This document shows positions 1 to 5,770 of a stretch of DNA of 5,903 nucleotides, piece after piece (position 1 is the stretch's first letter; every line of letters begins with the position of its first letter). Made by a program: the position numbers and the translations under genes. The notes under the pieces are model-generated. The model had not been told where the DNA came from and did no database searches. It worked only from the letters and a program-made list of their open reading frames with translations. This DNA is from JASFTV01 sp050050615 (lineage in GTDB: Bacteria; Desulfobacterota; DSM-4660; Desulfatiglandales; HGW-15): NCBI GenBank assembly GCA_050050615.1, contig JASFTV010000233.1, positions 1-5,903 on the forward strand, read 5' to 3'.

Positions 1-1
1 C

Positions 2-148
2 TTCGTGGGGGGAGGTGCCGTTTGGGCCATATTCCACAACTGGTTTGCGGCTCTTGTCTGGGTGGTTATTATGGCCGTAATCTCCGGTGCTATCATCTCA
101 GGGAAATACATAAAGAGCTGGGAATCCGGGAAATTTCGGCTGGGATAG
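2..148 (+). CDS. C-terminal fragment of an integral membrane protein (5' end outside window)
   Basis: Reading from base 2 gives 48 residues up to a TAG stop at 146-148. The fragment has a short hydrophobic stretch (FVGGGAVWAIF), a turn with HNW, then a clear transmembrane helix of about 20 residues (from FAALVW to AIISG). It ends in a basic tail (KYIKSWESGKFRLG), which by the positive-inside rule should face the cytoplasm. This is what the end of a multi-pass transporter or permease usually looks like. The family is not recognisable from so short a piece; a solute symporter is one possibility, but it is a guess. A different frame is open from 22 to 249 over the same DNA, but it reads as a Cys/Arg-rich shadow with no hydrophobic helix. 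Confidence 0.6.
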   Translation, partial: FVGGGAVWAIFHNWFAALVWVVIMAVISGAIISGKYIKSWESGKFRLG

Positions 149-480
149 AGCGACCCCACAGTGTTCCTTGGCTAATTCTCTCCCCTCCGAGGAAGCGCCG
201 TCCTCGAAAGGAAATGTCTCCAACGCCTTTGGATTCTTCTCTTCATTAGTGGGTTAGAACGGTCTATGGGAGGAGGAAATCCGGGTATCGAAAGTGAGGC
301 CTCTTAGCCCCGGGCTTTTGGCTGCGTTTGCCAGTTTGATCAGAGCTTGACAAGCTCCCTAAAATATTTAAGTTTTTTATTAGAAATGCCATAAGCTGCA
401 AGCATCTTTTAGTGTTTCAAGGGCTAAGGTCAAACAGGTCATCACAGAACCATTTAATCCAGAAACCCAGGAGAAAAATC
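149..480 (+). other. intergenic region without a gene
   Basis: No credible coding frame is seen here. The stretch holds an 8-bp palindrome GAGGCCTC (296-303). It also holds a GC-rich dyad AGCCCCGGGCT (306-316) followed by TTTT, which could be a weak 3' end for the membrane-protein gene, although its loop would be only about 3 bases. A perfect 6+6 dyad with a TTGACA box lies at 343-357, and AT-rich DNA follows at 361-386. It most likely contains the terminator of the upstream gene and the promoter of the downstream small gene. Confidence 0.5.
343..375 (+). promoter_or_regulatory. candidate promoter with dyad over the -35 box
   Basis: A consensus TTGACA lies at 347-352, inside the perfect inverted repeat GAGCTT-GAC-AAGCTC (343-357). 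The AT-rich stretch downstream offers only a poor -10 match (TAAGTT at 369-374, spacer 16). The dyad could be an operator covering the -35, or simply a short hairpin. The assignment rests on one perfect hexamer and position upstream of the gene at 481, so it is tentative. Confidence 0.3.
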
Positions 481-639
481 ATGGAAGATCAAGAAAAGGA
501 AGCCCCGGAAGGGCAGACCAAGAAAAAGAAAAAAGAAAAGGAAGAGCCTATGCCGTTTTGCACTACGGCGCCGAGCGCAGAACACGCCAGGGCGGAGGAT
601 GAGGACGAACCTTGTGACGATGGGCGTACAGGGAAATGA
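481..639 (+). CDS. small, highly charged protein of unknown function (52 aa)
   Basis: The ATG at 481 is preceded by AGGAG (about 469-473) at a 7-base spacing, a normal ribosome binding site, and the frame ends with TGA at 637-639. The same frame is open further upstream to 412, but that start has no comparable site, so 481 is preferred. The protein is almost all charge. It has an acidic N-terminus, a run of five lysines at residues 14-18 followed by KEKEE, a short uncharged middle (MPFCTTAPSA) and an acidic tail (AEDEDEPCDDG). Two cysteines lie at 27 and 45. There is no signal peptide or membrane helix, and the protein is probably disordered and cytoplasmic. It sits 85 bases before the hydrolase start on the same strand, so co-transcription is possible. 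I do not recognise the family. A low-complexity chance ORF is the main alternative. Confidence 0.5.
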   Translation: MEDQEKEAPEGQTKKKKKEKEEPMPFCTTAPSAEHARAEDEDEPCDDGRTGK

Positions 640-667
640 AGGTTGACGAACTGGGCTAAGGTGTAAA

Positions 668-712
668 GAAAGGAGAGAGTTCACTACAGTTTGGTTCAGA
701 GTTTCTGTAGTG
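668..712 (+). promoter_or_regulatory. Shine-Dalgarno followed by hairpin before the hydrolase start
   Basis: A strong purine-rich AAGGAGAGAG block (about 669-679) is the only good ribosome binding site before the hydrolase gene, yet it lies far from any start codon. Between it and the gene, CACTACAG (682-689) and CTGTAGTG (705-712) form a perfect 8-bp stem with a 15-base loop. The 3' arm contains the alternative GTG start at 710. Folding would bury that GTG and bring the Shine-Dalgarno to about 17 unpaired bases from the ATG at 725. The pairing is seen directly; a role in translation is inferred. Confidence 0.4.
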
Positions 713-724
713 TACAACGTCTAT

Positions 725-1759
725 ATGGCACACAGTGAACTTCCGATTCCGCCTCACTTCAATCCGGATAAGGTGGCCCAGGTTTGGAGAGTTTCCTATG
801 AGGAAAGGGCTGAGGAGGCTGTGGGGTGGACCAAGAAACATGACATACCCCATGCGGCTGATGACAAATTCAGGATTTGTTTGGTGGCCGTAGATATTCA
901 AAATACTTTTTGTATTCCTGAATTTGAGTTATTTGTCGGTGGGCGATCCGGAACAGCGGCCGTGGATGATAATCGAAGGCTATGTGAATTCATCTACCGT
1001 AACCTGGATGTCATTACCCAGATCGCCCCGACCATGGACACCCATCAAACGGTTCAGATCTTTCATGCCATTTTCTTGGTCAATAATAAAGGAGAGCATC
1101 CAACCCCTCTTACACGCATTTCTGACAAAGAAATAGAGGAAGGCCTTTGGAAGATCAACCCTAAGCTTTGCCAAAGTCTCCAGATCGATGAGGATTACGG
1201 GCACCGATATCTCTTACATTACACGAAAAGGCTCAAAGATGGGGGCAAATATGACCTGACGATATGGCCCTATCATGCTATGCTAGGAGGTATTGGTCAC
1301 GCTCTCGTTTCAGCCTTTGAAGAAACGGTATTCTTTCATAGCATAGCGCGGTTCAGCCAACCAAATTTTCAGATCAAAGGCGGCAATCCCTTCACAGAAC
1401 ACTACTCTGTGCTTGGTCCGGAGGTCCTGGAAGGCCCAGACGGCGAAAACATTGCGGAAAAGAATACCGAGTTTATCCAGCAACTCTTGCGGTTTGATGC
1501 GGTTGTTATCGCAGGGCAAGCAAAGAGCCACTGTGTCGCCTGGACCATTGCTGATCTTCTGGAAGGTCTTCGTGTTCAAGATATAGGGCTGGCCGAGAAA
1601 GTATATTTGTTAGAAGATTGCACATCTCCAGTTGTAATACCCGGGGGAATCGACTATACCGAGCAAGCCCATGAAGCCTTCCAGAGGTTTGCTAATGAGG
1701 GAATGCATGTTGTCCGCTCCACGGATCCCATCGATAGCTGGCCCGGTATAGAACTTTAG
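725..1759 (+). CDS. isochorismatase/nicotinamidase-family cysteine hydrolase, enlarged form
   Basis: This 344-residue protein belongs to the isochorismatase-like hydrolase superfamily: cytoplasmic enzymes that cleave amides or vinyl ethers through an Asp-Lys-Cys triad. By comparison with nicotinamidase PncA, D57 (in VDIQNTF), K218 (in QIKGGN) and C270 (in GQAKSHCVAWT) are the triad. D105 and H107 (in MDTHQT) plus H184 (in IWPYH) match the metal site, as in PncA DxH...WPxH. The whole set is intact, so the enzyme should be active. It is much longer than the usual 180-220 residues, with about 50 extra residues at the N-terminus and about 55 between the two parts of the metal site. No signal peptide is visible. 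The ATG at 725 was chosen because the in-frame GTG at 710 lies in a hairpin and neither has a properly spaced ribosome binding site. The substrate cannot be read from the sequence. No functional link to the B12 genes is apparent, and they have their own promoter region. Confidence 0.9.
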   Translation: MAHSELPIPPHFNPDKVAQVWRVSYEERAEEAVGWTKKHDIPHAADDKFRICLVAVDIQNTFCIPEFELFVGGRSGTAAVDDNRRLCEFIYRNLDVITQIAPTMDTHQTVQIFHAIFLVNNKGEHPTPLTRISDKEIEEGLWKINPKLCQSLQIDEDYGHRYLLHYTKRLKDGGKYDLTIWPYHAMLGGIGHALVSAFEETVFFHSIARFSQPNFQIKGGNPFTEHYSVLGPEVLEGPDGENIAEKNTEFIQQLLRFDAVVIAGQAKSHCVAWTIADLLEGLRVQDIGLAEKVYLLEDCTSPVVIPGGIDYTEQAHEAFQRFANEGMHVVRSTDPIDSWPGIEL

Positions 1760-1773
1760 GCGACGAGCCAAAG

Positions 1774-1816
1774 AGTAGATACCCGCATCATATATCGATG
1801 ATATGGCAGATCTACT
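1774..1816 (+). terminator. long dyad after the hydrolase gene, possible terminator
   Basis: AGTAGAT (1774-1780) pairs perfectly with ATCTACT (1810-1816). Inside it a second stem, ATCAT (1787-1791) with ATGAT (1798-1802), closes a 6-base loop. It starts 15 bases after the hydrolase stop. There is no immediate run of T (the sequence continues GCTTTGAAAATCTTTT), so it is a poor intrinsic terminator. It may be a 3'-end stabilising structure or a protein-binding site instead. Confidence 0.35.
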
Positions 1817-1835
1817 GCTTTGAAAATCTTTTCCC

Positions 1836-1864
1836 TTGACTTACTGTTCTTTTTCCCCTACTAG
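1836..1864 (+). promoter_or_regulatory. candidate promoter of the riboswitch transcript
   Basis: TTGACT (1836-1841) is a one-mismatch -35 box. At the ideal 17-base spacing lies TACTAG (1859-1864), a weak -10 that keeps the important T and A at its first two positions. Transcription would start near 1871, just before the first helix of the cobalamin riboswitch at 1876, which is the placement expected for such a leader. The position supports the call more than the -10 match does. Confidence 0.4.
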
Positions 1865-1875
1865 AAAAATGGAGC

Positions 1876-2063
1876 GTTTAGGTGCTCTTGGAGCTTAATA
1901 GGGAACCCCGTTAAAGTCGGGGGCGGGCCCGCCGCTGTGCCCCTGCCCTTTTCGCTTTTTTTCAAGAAAAGGGAACCCTCTTAGCCTGTGTGTACCACTG
2001 TTCCGATGAACCGGGATGGGAAGGTCGCTAAGAGGGCAGGGAAGTCAGAAGACCTGCCTAAAC
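1876..2063 (+). ncRNA. cobalamin (B12) riboswitch aptamer
   Basis: The conserved parts of the cobalamin riboswitch are visible in order. The sequence GGTGCTCTTGGAGC (1881-1894) is followed by TTAATAGGGAA (1895-1905). The GTTAAAGTC segment comes next, then GGGCCCGCCGCTGT (1925-1938), a CACTG...AACCGGGATGGGAAGG block (1996-2024) and the B12 box AGTCAGAAGACCTGCC (2043-2058). The closing helix P1 is perfect: GTTTAGG (1876-1882) with CCTAAAC (2057-2063). The variable arm is also well formed, with CCCTCTTAGC (1976-1985) pairing over 10 bp with GCTAAGAGGG (2027-2036), and CCCTTTT (1946-1952) with AAAAGGG (1967-1973). The aptamer binds a cobalamin and normally represses genes for B12 synthesis or uptake. 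Here it precedes a TonB-dependent receptor and a BtuF-like protein, which fits that role. Whether it prefers adenosyl- or aquo/methylcobalamin is not decided here. Confidence 0.95.
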
Positions 2064-2124
2064 CTTTGGGAACAGCCTTCGCGGACTGAGCTTACCCAGA
2101 GGATCTTGAGGATAAAAAAGGGAC

Positions 2125-2162
2125 ATCCCCGGATCGAATAGGCCGATCCGGGGATTTTTTTT
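2125..2162 (+). terminator. intrinsic terminator, riboswitch expression platform
   Basis: ATCCCCGGATCG (2125-2136) and CGATCCGGGGAT (2144-2155) form a perfect 12-bp stem with a 7-base loop, followed directly by a T tract to 2162. It lies 61 bases after the end of the aptamer and before the genes of the uptake unit, so it is the likely off-switch: with cobalamin bound, transcription ends here. A possible competing helix is CCGGGATG (2011-2018), inside the aptamer core, with the 5' arm (2124-2132, one bulged C). This is a pairing seen on paper only. Confidence 0.9.
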
Positions 2163-2183
2163 GAGTATAACAAAGGGGGTTCC

Positions 2184-2381
2184 GTGCATCTTTACTGGCG
2201 TGTGAAAGAAGAGTTGAAGTACCTGGGAGAGGTGCTGGTTTTTCAGGACCCGAGCCTTCGAAGGGAGTATCGCCGCTGGCTGCGAAAAAAGTCTACGGCA
2301 TTGGCCTGTATTTCTGAAAAAGGGGCGACATCCTTGATGTGTTCATCTGATGGATTCGCCGGGATGCCCCCTCTAAATTGA
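2184..2381 (+). CDS. small ORF between riboswitch and receptor, possibly a broken gene
   Basis: A GTG at 2184 is preceded by AAAGGGGG (about 2170-2178), a usable but close ribosome binding site, and 65 residues follow to a TGA. The first 35 residues look like real protein (helical and charged, with LKYLGEV and SLRREYRRWLRKK). The rest is poor in structure, rich in Ser, Cys and Gly, and looks out of frame. The change occurs exactly at an A AAA AAG heptamer (2285-2291) in the phase needed for -1 slippage. The -1 frame reads VYGIGLYF, then a TGA (2315). It resumes as KRGDILDVFI to a second TGA (2348), then stays open through a protein-like stretch (DLDLPRLVGVLLDWEGG) to a TAA at 2444-2446, one base before the receptor ATG. 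This may be a decayed gene of about 87 residues, or a short gene with recoding. I do not recognise a family. The location implies riboswitch control and a link to corrinoid uptake. Confidence 0.45.
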   Translation: MHLYWRVKEELKYLGEVLVFQDPSLRREYRRWLRKKSTALACISEKGATSLMCSSDGFAGMPPLN

Positions 2382-2432
2382 GAGGCAGAGATTTGGATCT
2401 TCCTCGTTTGGTGGGTGTCTTATTAGATTGGG

Positions 2433-2439
2433 AAGGAGG
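2433..2439 (+). promoter_or_regulatory. consensus ribosome binding site of the receptor gene
   Basis: AAGGAGG stands 8 bases before the ATG at 2448, a near-ideal Shine-Dalgarno that fixes the start. It lies inside the open -1 frame of the preceding small ORF, whose TAA ends one base before the ATG. Confidence 0.85.
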
Positions 2440-2447
2440 TTCTTAAG

Positions 2448-4493
2448 ATGAAACCCTGCATTTGCCTGTGTATAGCTCTTGTTGTCCTAGCTGTGCCGGG
2501 GGTCAGCCACTCGGAAGAGAAAAAAGAAGCGAAGGATACAACAGTTACATTGGAGGAGGTCGTGGTTACAGGGACGAGGACTGAACAGAAGGTAGAGAGG
2601 ATTCCTGCCCATGTCACCGTGATCGACGAGCAAGATATTAGGAACTCGAATGCGAAAAACGTCCCTGACCTGCTTCGCTCTGAAGGAGGCGTCGTAGTGA
2701 GAGATCTTTTAGGCAATGGAAAGAGGTCTCAAGTGGATCTGCGCGGATTTGGAGAAGCAGGACCTTTAAATTCACTGATCCTCGTCGATGGACGTCGCGT
2801 CAACGCTATTGACCTCAGTGGTGTGGACTGGACACAAATCCCTCTCGATCAGATAGAAAGGATAGAGATCGTTCGGGGAACCGGGAGCGTTCTCTATGGC
2901 GACAACGCGGCTGGCGGGGTGATCAACATTATCACAAAGACGCCTTCAGAGGAATTGACTCTCACTGCTGGGGGGGCTTTCGGAAGTTACAGCCGCAGTA
3001 GGGGTAGAATATATGTGAGTGGAGGAAAAGAGAATGTCGCAGCCTCTGCTTTTGCCAGCTATGATTCTACCGCTGGCTACAGAGAAAACAATGAATTTCG
3101 CACAAAGGATGCAGGAGGTAAGATTCTCTATGATCCAACGGATTTTTTGAGCTTCAATTTGAGTGGCTCCTATCATGCTGATGAATACGGTCTTCCTGGC
3201 ACCCTCACAGAGGCCGAACTGGCTACCGACCGAAGAGCGACCAATGATCCACTCGATGATGCTGAAACATGGGACAAATATCTCAACCTGGGGTCCAATC
3301 TGGACTTGGGAAATTATGGAAGTTTAGTCATTGACTTCTCTTATCGAGATCGCAGCAGCAAGGCGATCTTTCCGGATCCGACAGGCGTATTTCCACAAAG
3401 AAATGAAAATGAGGCTGATACACGGGGCCTTACACCACGTTATGTGTGGGACGGAGAAATTCTTAATCATGCCAACACGCTTATCGCTGGTGTCGATCTC
3501 TACTGGGCGGATCAGGAAATCAATTCATTTGGCGGCTTTTTCATACCCTTAGAAACGCTGACCGGCACCTCTAACATCGAAAGAAATTCATACGGTATTT
3601 ACTTCAGTGATGAGTTTTCTCTGTTGGAGAATCTTTTTCTATCTGTGGGTGCTCGCCGTGAAAGGGTTTCCTATGATTTTAGTGTAAGGGATCTTACGCC
3701 TGTTTTCCCTCTTGCCCCGCTGGACCATTGCACAACGGAACGTAAGAATGCCTACAGTATCGGGATCACTTATTTGTACAGTGGCAGATCTTCTGTTTAT
3801 GCCCGGGCCAATCGTAGTTTTCGCTTTCCTCTCACGGACGAAGTTGTCATCTACGACTTTTCTGCTGGAAAAATCCGGGCAAATACAGAGATTAAACCGC
3901 AAAGGGGCCGGCACTATGAACTTGGCTTAAGGCATCACTTTTCCTCAAATATTCGCGCAAGTATCAACCTGTACCGCGCGGAAATCAAGGATGAGATCTT
4001 TTACAACCCCTCTCCTGTATTTCTTAATGAGAACCACCCGGAAACTTTGCACCGGGGTGTGGAAATTGGGAGCAGAGGGGATTTTTTCAAAAAGCTGACA
4101 GTCTATGGAAACTACACCTACCAAAAGGCGACATTTGAGAAGGATCCCTTTAAAGGCAATGAAATTCCAGCCGTACCAAGGCATAAAGCCAATCTGGGGT
4201 TCCGAATTCATGATATAGTACCTGGTCTACTTTTTGGAGCAGACTACAACTATGTGGGTTCAAGCTTCGTGATCAGTGACCAGGAAAATGACTTTAAGAA
4301 ACTTGAGCACTATTATACCATCGATCTGACGCTCTCTTATGAATGGAAAATGGCTAAGGCATTTGCTGGCGTGAACAATATTACGGACCAGAAATATTCT
4401 GATTATGCTGTGATGGATACCTTTCTCACGAAACGCAATTTCTACCCGGCTCCTGAGACGAACTGGGTTGCTGGGCTTGAGATTGTTTTCTAG
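2448..4493 (+). CDS. btuB: TonB-dependent outer-membrane receptor, probable cobalamin/corrinoid receptor (BtuB-like)
   Basis: This 681-residue protein is a TonB-dependent receptor, which imports a scarce ligand through the outer membrane using energy from TonB-ExbBD. Residues 1-22 form a signal peptide (LVVLAVPGVSHS, cut probably after S22). LEEVVVTGTR at 35-44 is the TonB box. The plug domain follows (about 45-165) with typical motifs: VDLRGFG, ILVDGRRVN, IPLDQIERIEIVRGTGSVLYGDNAAGG in pieces at about 96-157, and GVINIITK. The rest is a beta barrel rich in aromatic residues, with NNITDQKYSDYAV near the end and a final FYPAPETNWVAGLEIVF. The terminal phenylalanine is the usual outer-membrane assembly signal. 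The length is normal (E. coli BtuB is slightly shorter). The barrel alone would not distinguish a siderophore receptor from a vitamin receptor. The B12 riboswitch upstream and the BtuF-like gene downstream make corrinoid the best ligand guess. Confidence 0.9.
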   Translation: MKPCICLCIALVVLAVPGVSHSEEKKEAKDTTVTLEEVVVTGTRTEQKVERIPAHVTVIDEQDIRNSNAKNVPDLLRSEGGVVVRDLLGNGKRSQVDLRGFGEAGPLNSLILVDGRRVNAIDLSGVDWTQIPLDQIERIEIVRGTGSVLYGDNAAGGVINIITKTPSEELTLTAGGAFGSYSRSRGRIYVSGGKENVAASAFASYDSTAGYRENNEFRTKDAGGKILYDPTDFLSFNLSGSYHADEYGLPGTLTEAELATDRRATNDPLDDAETWDKYLNLGSNLDLGNYGSLVIDFSYRDRSSKAIFPDPTGVFPQRNENEADTRGLTPRYVWDGEILNHANTLIAGVDLYWADQEINSFGGFFIPLETLTGTSNIERNSYGIYFSDEFSLLENLFLSVGARRERVSYDFSVRDLTPVFPLAPLDHCTTERKNAYSIGITYLYSGRSSVYARANRSFRFPLTDEVVIYDFSAGKIRANTEIKPQRGRHYELGLRHHFSSNIRASINLYRAEIKDEIFYNPSPVFLNENHPETLHRGVEIGSRGDFFKKLTVYGNYTYQKATFEKDPFKGNEIPAVPRHKANLGFRIHDIVPGLLFGADYNYVGSSFVISDQENDFKKLEHYYTIDLTLSYEWKMAKAFAGVNNITDQKYSDYAVMDTFLTKRNFYPAPETNWVAGLEIVF

Positions 4494-4508
4494 CGACAAA
4501 AAGGATAG

Positions 4509-4564
4509 GTGGACGGTCCTTGCTGGGACCTCTTTTGCCGGATTCGCGTTTTGGTGGTGTCCAC
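4509..4564 (+). promoter_or_regulatory. nested hairpins in the receptor-binding protein gap
   Basis: GGTCC (4515-4519) and GGACC (4526-4530) form a 5-bp hairpin with a 6-base loop, followed by TCTTTT, a weak terminator-like structure 16 bases after the receptor stop. A second pairing, GTGGAC (4509-4514) with GTCCAC (4559-4564), can enclose it. The structure could lower expression of the downstream gene relative to the receptor, or protect the receptor mRNA. The stems are short and could be chance. Confidence 0.3.
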
Positions 4565-4631
4565 TATAAGAAGATGGCGCAGTTGGATACAGTGCGCCTA
4601 TCAGGGAATGAACCAAAATTACTTTTTTTGT

Positions 4632-5528
4632 ATGACTCTCAGACGTCTCATATTTCTTCTTTTGGTGGTGACCATCATGTACTGGGGAAGCTCGTCACCG
4701 CTGTGTGCTACCTTCCACGATGCGCTTAGTCGAAAAATCACCTTAGAAGGACCGCCCAGAAGAATCGTCCCCCTTGCCCCCAGTTTGACAGAAATGCTTT
4801 ATTTTCTGGGCTTGGGCGACCGGGTGGTGGGCGTGACAACATTCAGCTCCTATCCCGCGGCGGCAGCACTCAAGCCAAAAGTGGGAAGCTATGTCAACCT
4901 GAATGTAGAAAAGATCATCAGCCTTTCGCCTGACCTTGTCATCGGCACTGTTGACGGGAACGAGCGGACCGTGGTGGAACTCTTAGAACAGGCCGACATA
5001 AAGGTTTTTGTTGTTAATCCTCGAAACGCGATGGAGGTTATAGAAACGATTGCTACCTTGGGTCAGGTGTGCGGGTTGCCCGAAAAGGCGAGGGTTCTCT
5101 CTGACCGATTACGAATGCGGGTCAATCACGTCGTCGAAAAAACGGCTCGCATTAGAAGGCCTTCGGTCTTTCTACAGATACATATTCGTCCGATCATGAC
5201 CGTCAACAAAAATACCTTTCATCATGATCTCATCCTGCTGGCTGGGGGCCAAAACATCGCCGCGGAAGAGCCGATCACCTATCCGAGAATCAGCCTCGAG
5301 GAAGTGATTCAGAGGAAACCAGACGTTATCATCATATCCTCCATGCAAAGGGGAGGGAGGTTTGAAAGGGCTCGACTTGAGTGGTTCAAATGGCGATCCA
5401 TACCTGCCGTGCAAAACGGTAGGGTCCATCTGATTGACTCAGATCTCATAGATCGGCCTTCACCAAGACTCGTTGAAGGGCTGGAGGCTATGGCGAGGCT
5501 GCTCCATCCGGAAGTCGGATGGGAATAA
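4632..5528 (+). CDS. btuF: periplasmic cobalamin-binding protein of an ABC transporter (BtuF-like)
   Basis: With the ATG at 4632 the product has 298 residues. Residues 1-26 are a signal peptide (basic MTLRR, then a hydrophobic core, probably cut after LCA). The rest follows the type III substrate-binding fold of BtuF: RIVPLAPSLTEMLYFLGLGDRVVGVT at about 44-69, the first lobe with VEKIISLSPDLVIG (92-105), a long connecting helix, and the second lobe with VFLQIHI (179-185), LLAGGQNIA (202-210) and SPRLVEGLEAM (277-287). E93 and E223 align with the two glutamates with which E. coli BtuF docks onto BtuC, so it should feed a BtuCD-type permease, which is not in this window. The frame is open to a GTG at 4509 (339 residues) and has an ATG at 4608 (306 residues). 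I chose 4632 because the signal peptide then begins at the N-terminus, but no good ribosome binding site precedes it. A haem or siderophore binding protein is the main alternative. Confidence 0.85.
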   Translation: MTLRRLIFLLLVVTIMYWGSSSPLCATFHDALSRKITLEGPPRRIVPLAPSLTEMLYFLGLGDRVVGVTTFSSYPAAAALKPKVGSYVNLNVEKIISLSPDLVIGTVDGNERTVVELLEQADIKVFVVNPRNAMEVIETIATLGQVCGLPEKARVLSDRLRMRVNHVVEKTARIRRPSVFLQIHIRPIMTVNKNTFHHDLILLAGGQNIAAEEPITYPRISLEEVIQRKPDVIIISSMQRGGRFERARLEWFKWRSIPAVQNGRVHLIDSDLIDRPSPRLVEGLEAMARLLHPEVGWE

Positions 5529-5617
5529 AAGGAAGGAGCAAGGCCTAAGCCTTTAGGTACAGGACGTTCCCCCTCTCCCCAGGAGGCTACGCCACAATTG
5601 GGATTCTGGCTGTCTGT

Positions 5618-5720
5618 GTCGTTTCGAGCGAAGCGACGTGGCAATCTCCTTGACTTTGCACGCTATTGTGAGATTGCTTCACGGAGTTTATCCTGAGTGT
5701 ATCGAAGGGTTCGCAATGAC
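5618..5720 (+). repeat. REP/BIME-like inverted repeat pair
   Basis: GCAATCTC (5641-5648) and GAGATTGC (5670-5677) pair perfectly across a 21-base loop. The outer ends, GTCGTTTCGA (5618-5627) and TCGCAATGAC (5711-5720), are complementary at 7 of 10 positions. The left arm is close to the widespread GCGAGCGAAGC...GCAATCTC type of repeat, and the right arm contains TATCCTGAGTGTATCGAAGG, another commonly dispersed motif. Such elements often lie at 3' ends of operons and affect mRNA stability or termination. Confidence 0.65.
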
Positions 5721-5744
5721 CTTGGCCGGTTTTTCAAAGGTCTC

Positions 5745-5770
5745 GATTCCTCGGCTTTCGCCTCGGAATG
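5745..5770 (+). repeat. short REP-like hairpin element
   Basis: ATTCCTCGGC and GCCTCGGAAT flank a 4-base TTTC: ATTCC pairs with GGAAT at the ends and GGC with GCC near the loop, with a small internal mismatch. It lies directly after the larger REP-like pair and is followed by GACATTGTGAC, similar to the GCAATGAC end of that element. It is probably another dispersed repeat unit. Confidence 0.4.

Noticed and set aside
22..249. 75-codon ORF at the left edge
   Set aside because: It overlaps the membrane-protein end in another frame, has no ribosome binding site and reads as a Cys/Arg-rich shadow.
2315..2350. Two in-frame TGA codons in the -1 frame read as selenocysteine or as a recoded TGA
   Set aside because: Tryptophan in the confident genes is encoded by TGG, no SECIS-like hairpin was noticed after either TGA, and no known selenoprotein motif is present. 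Decay is simpler.
4260..4616. 118-codon minus-strand ORF across the end of the receptor gene
   Set aside because: It lies opposite a confidently identified coding region and shows no recognisable domain.
4509..4631. 41-residue N-terminal extension of the binding protein from the GTG at 4509
   Set aside because: It would place a Trp/Arg/Cys-rich segment before the signal peptide, and the DNA is better explained as a structured intergenic gap.
5550..5564. CCTTTAGGTACAGG resembling the start of a second B12 riboswitch
   Set aside because: None of the later conserved blocks (AATAGGGAA, GGGCCCGCC, B12 box) follows.
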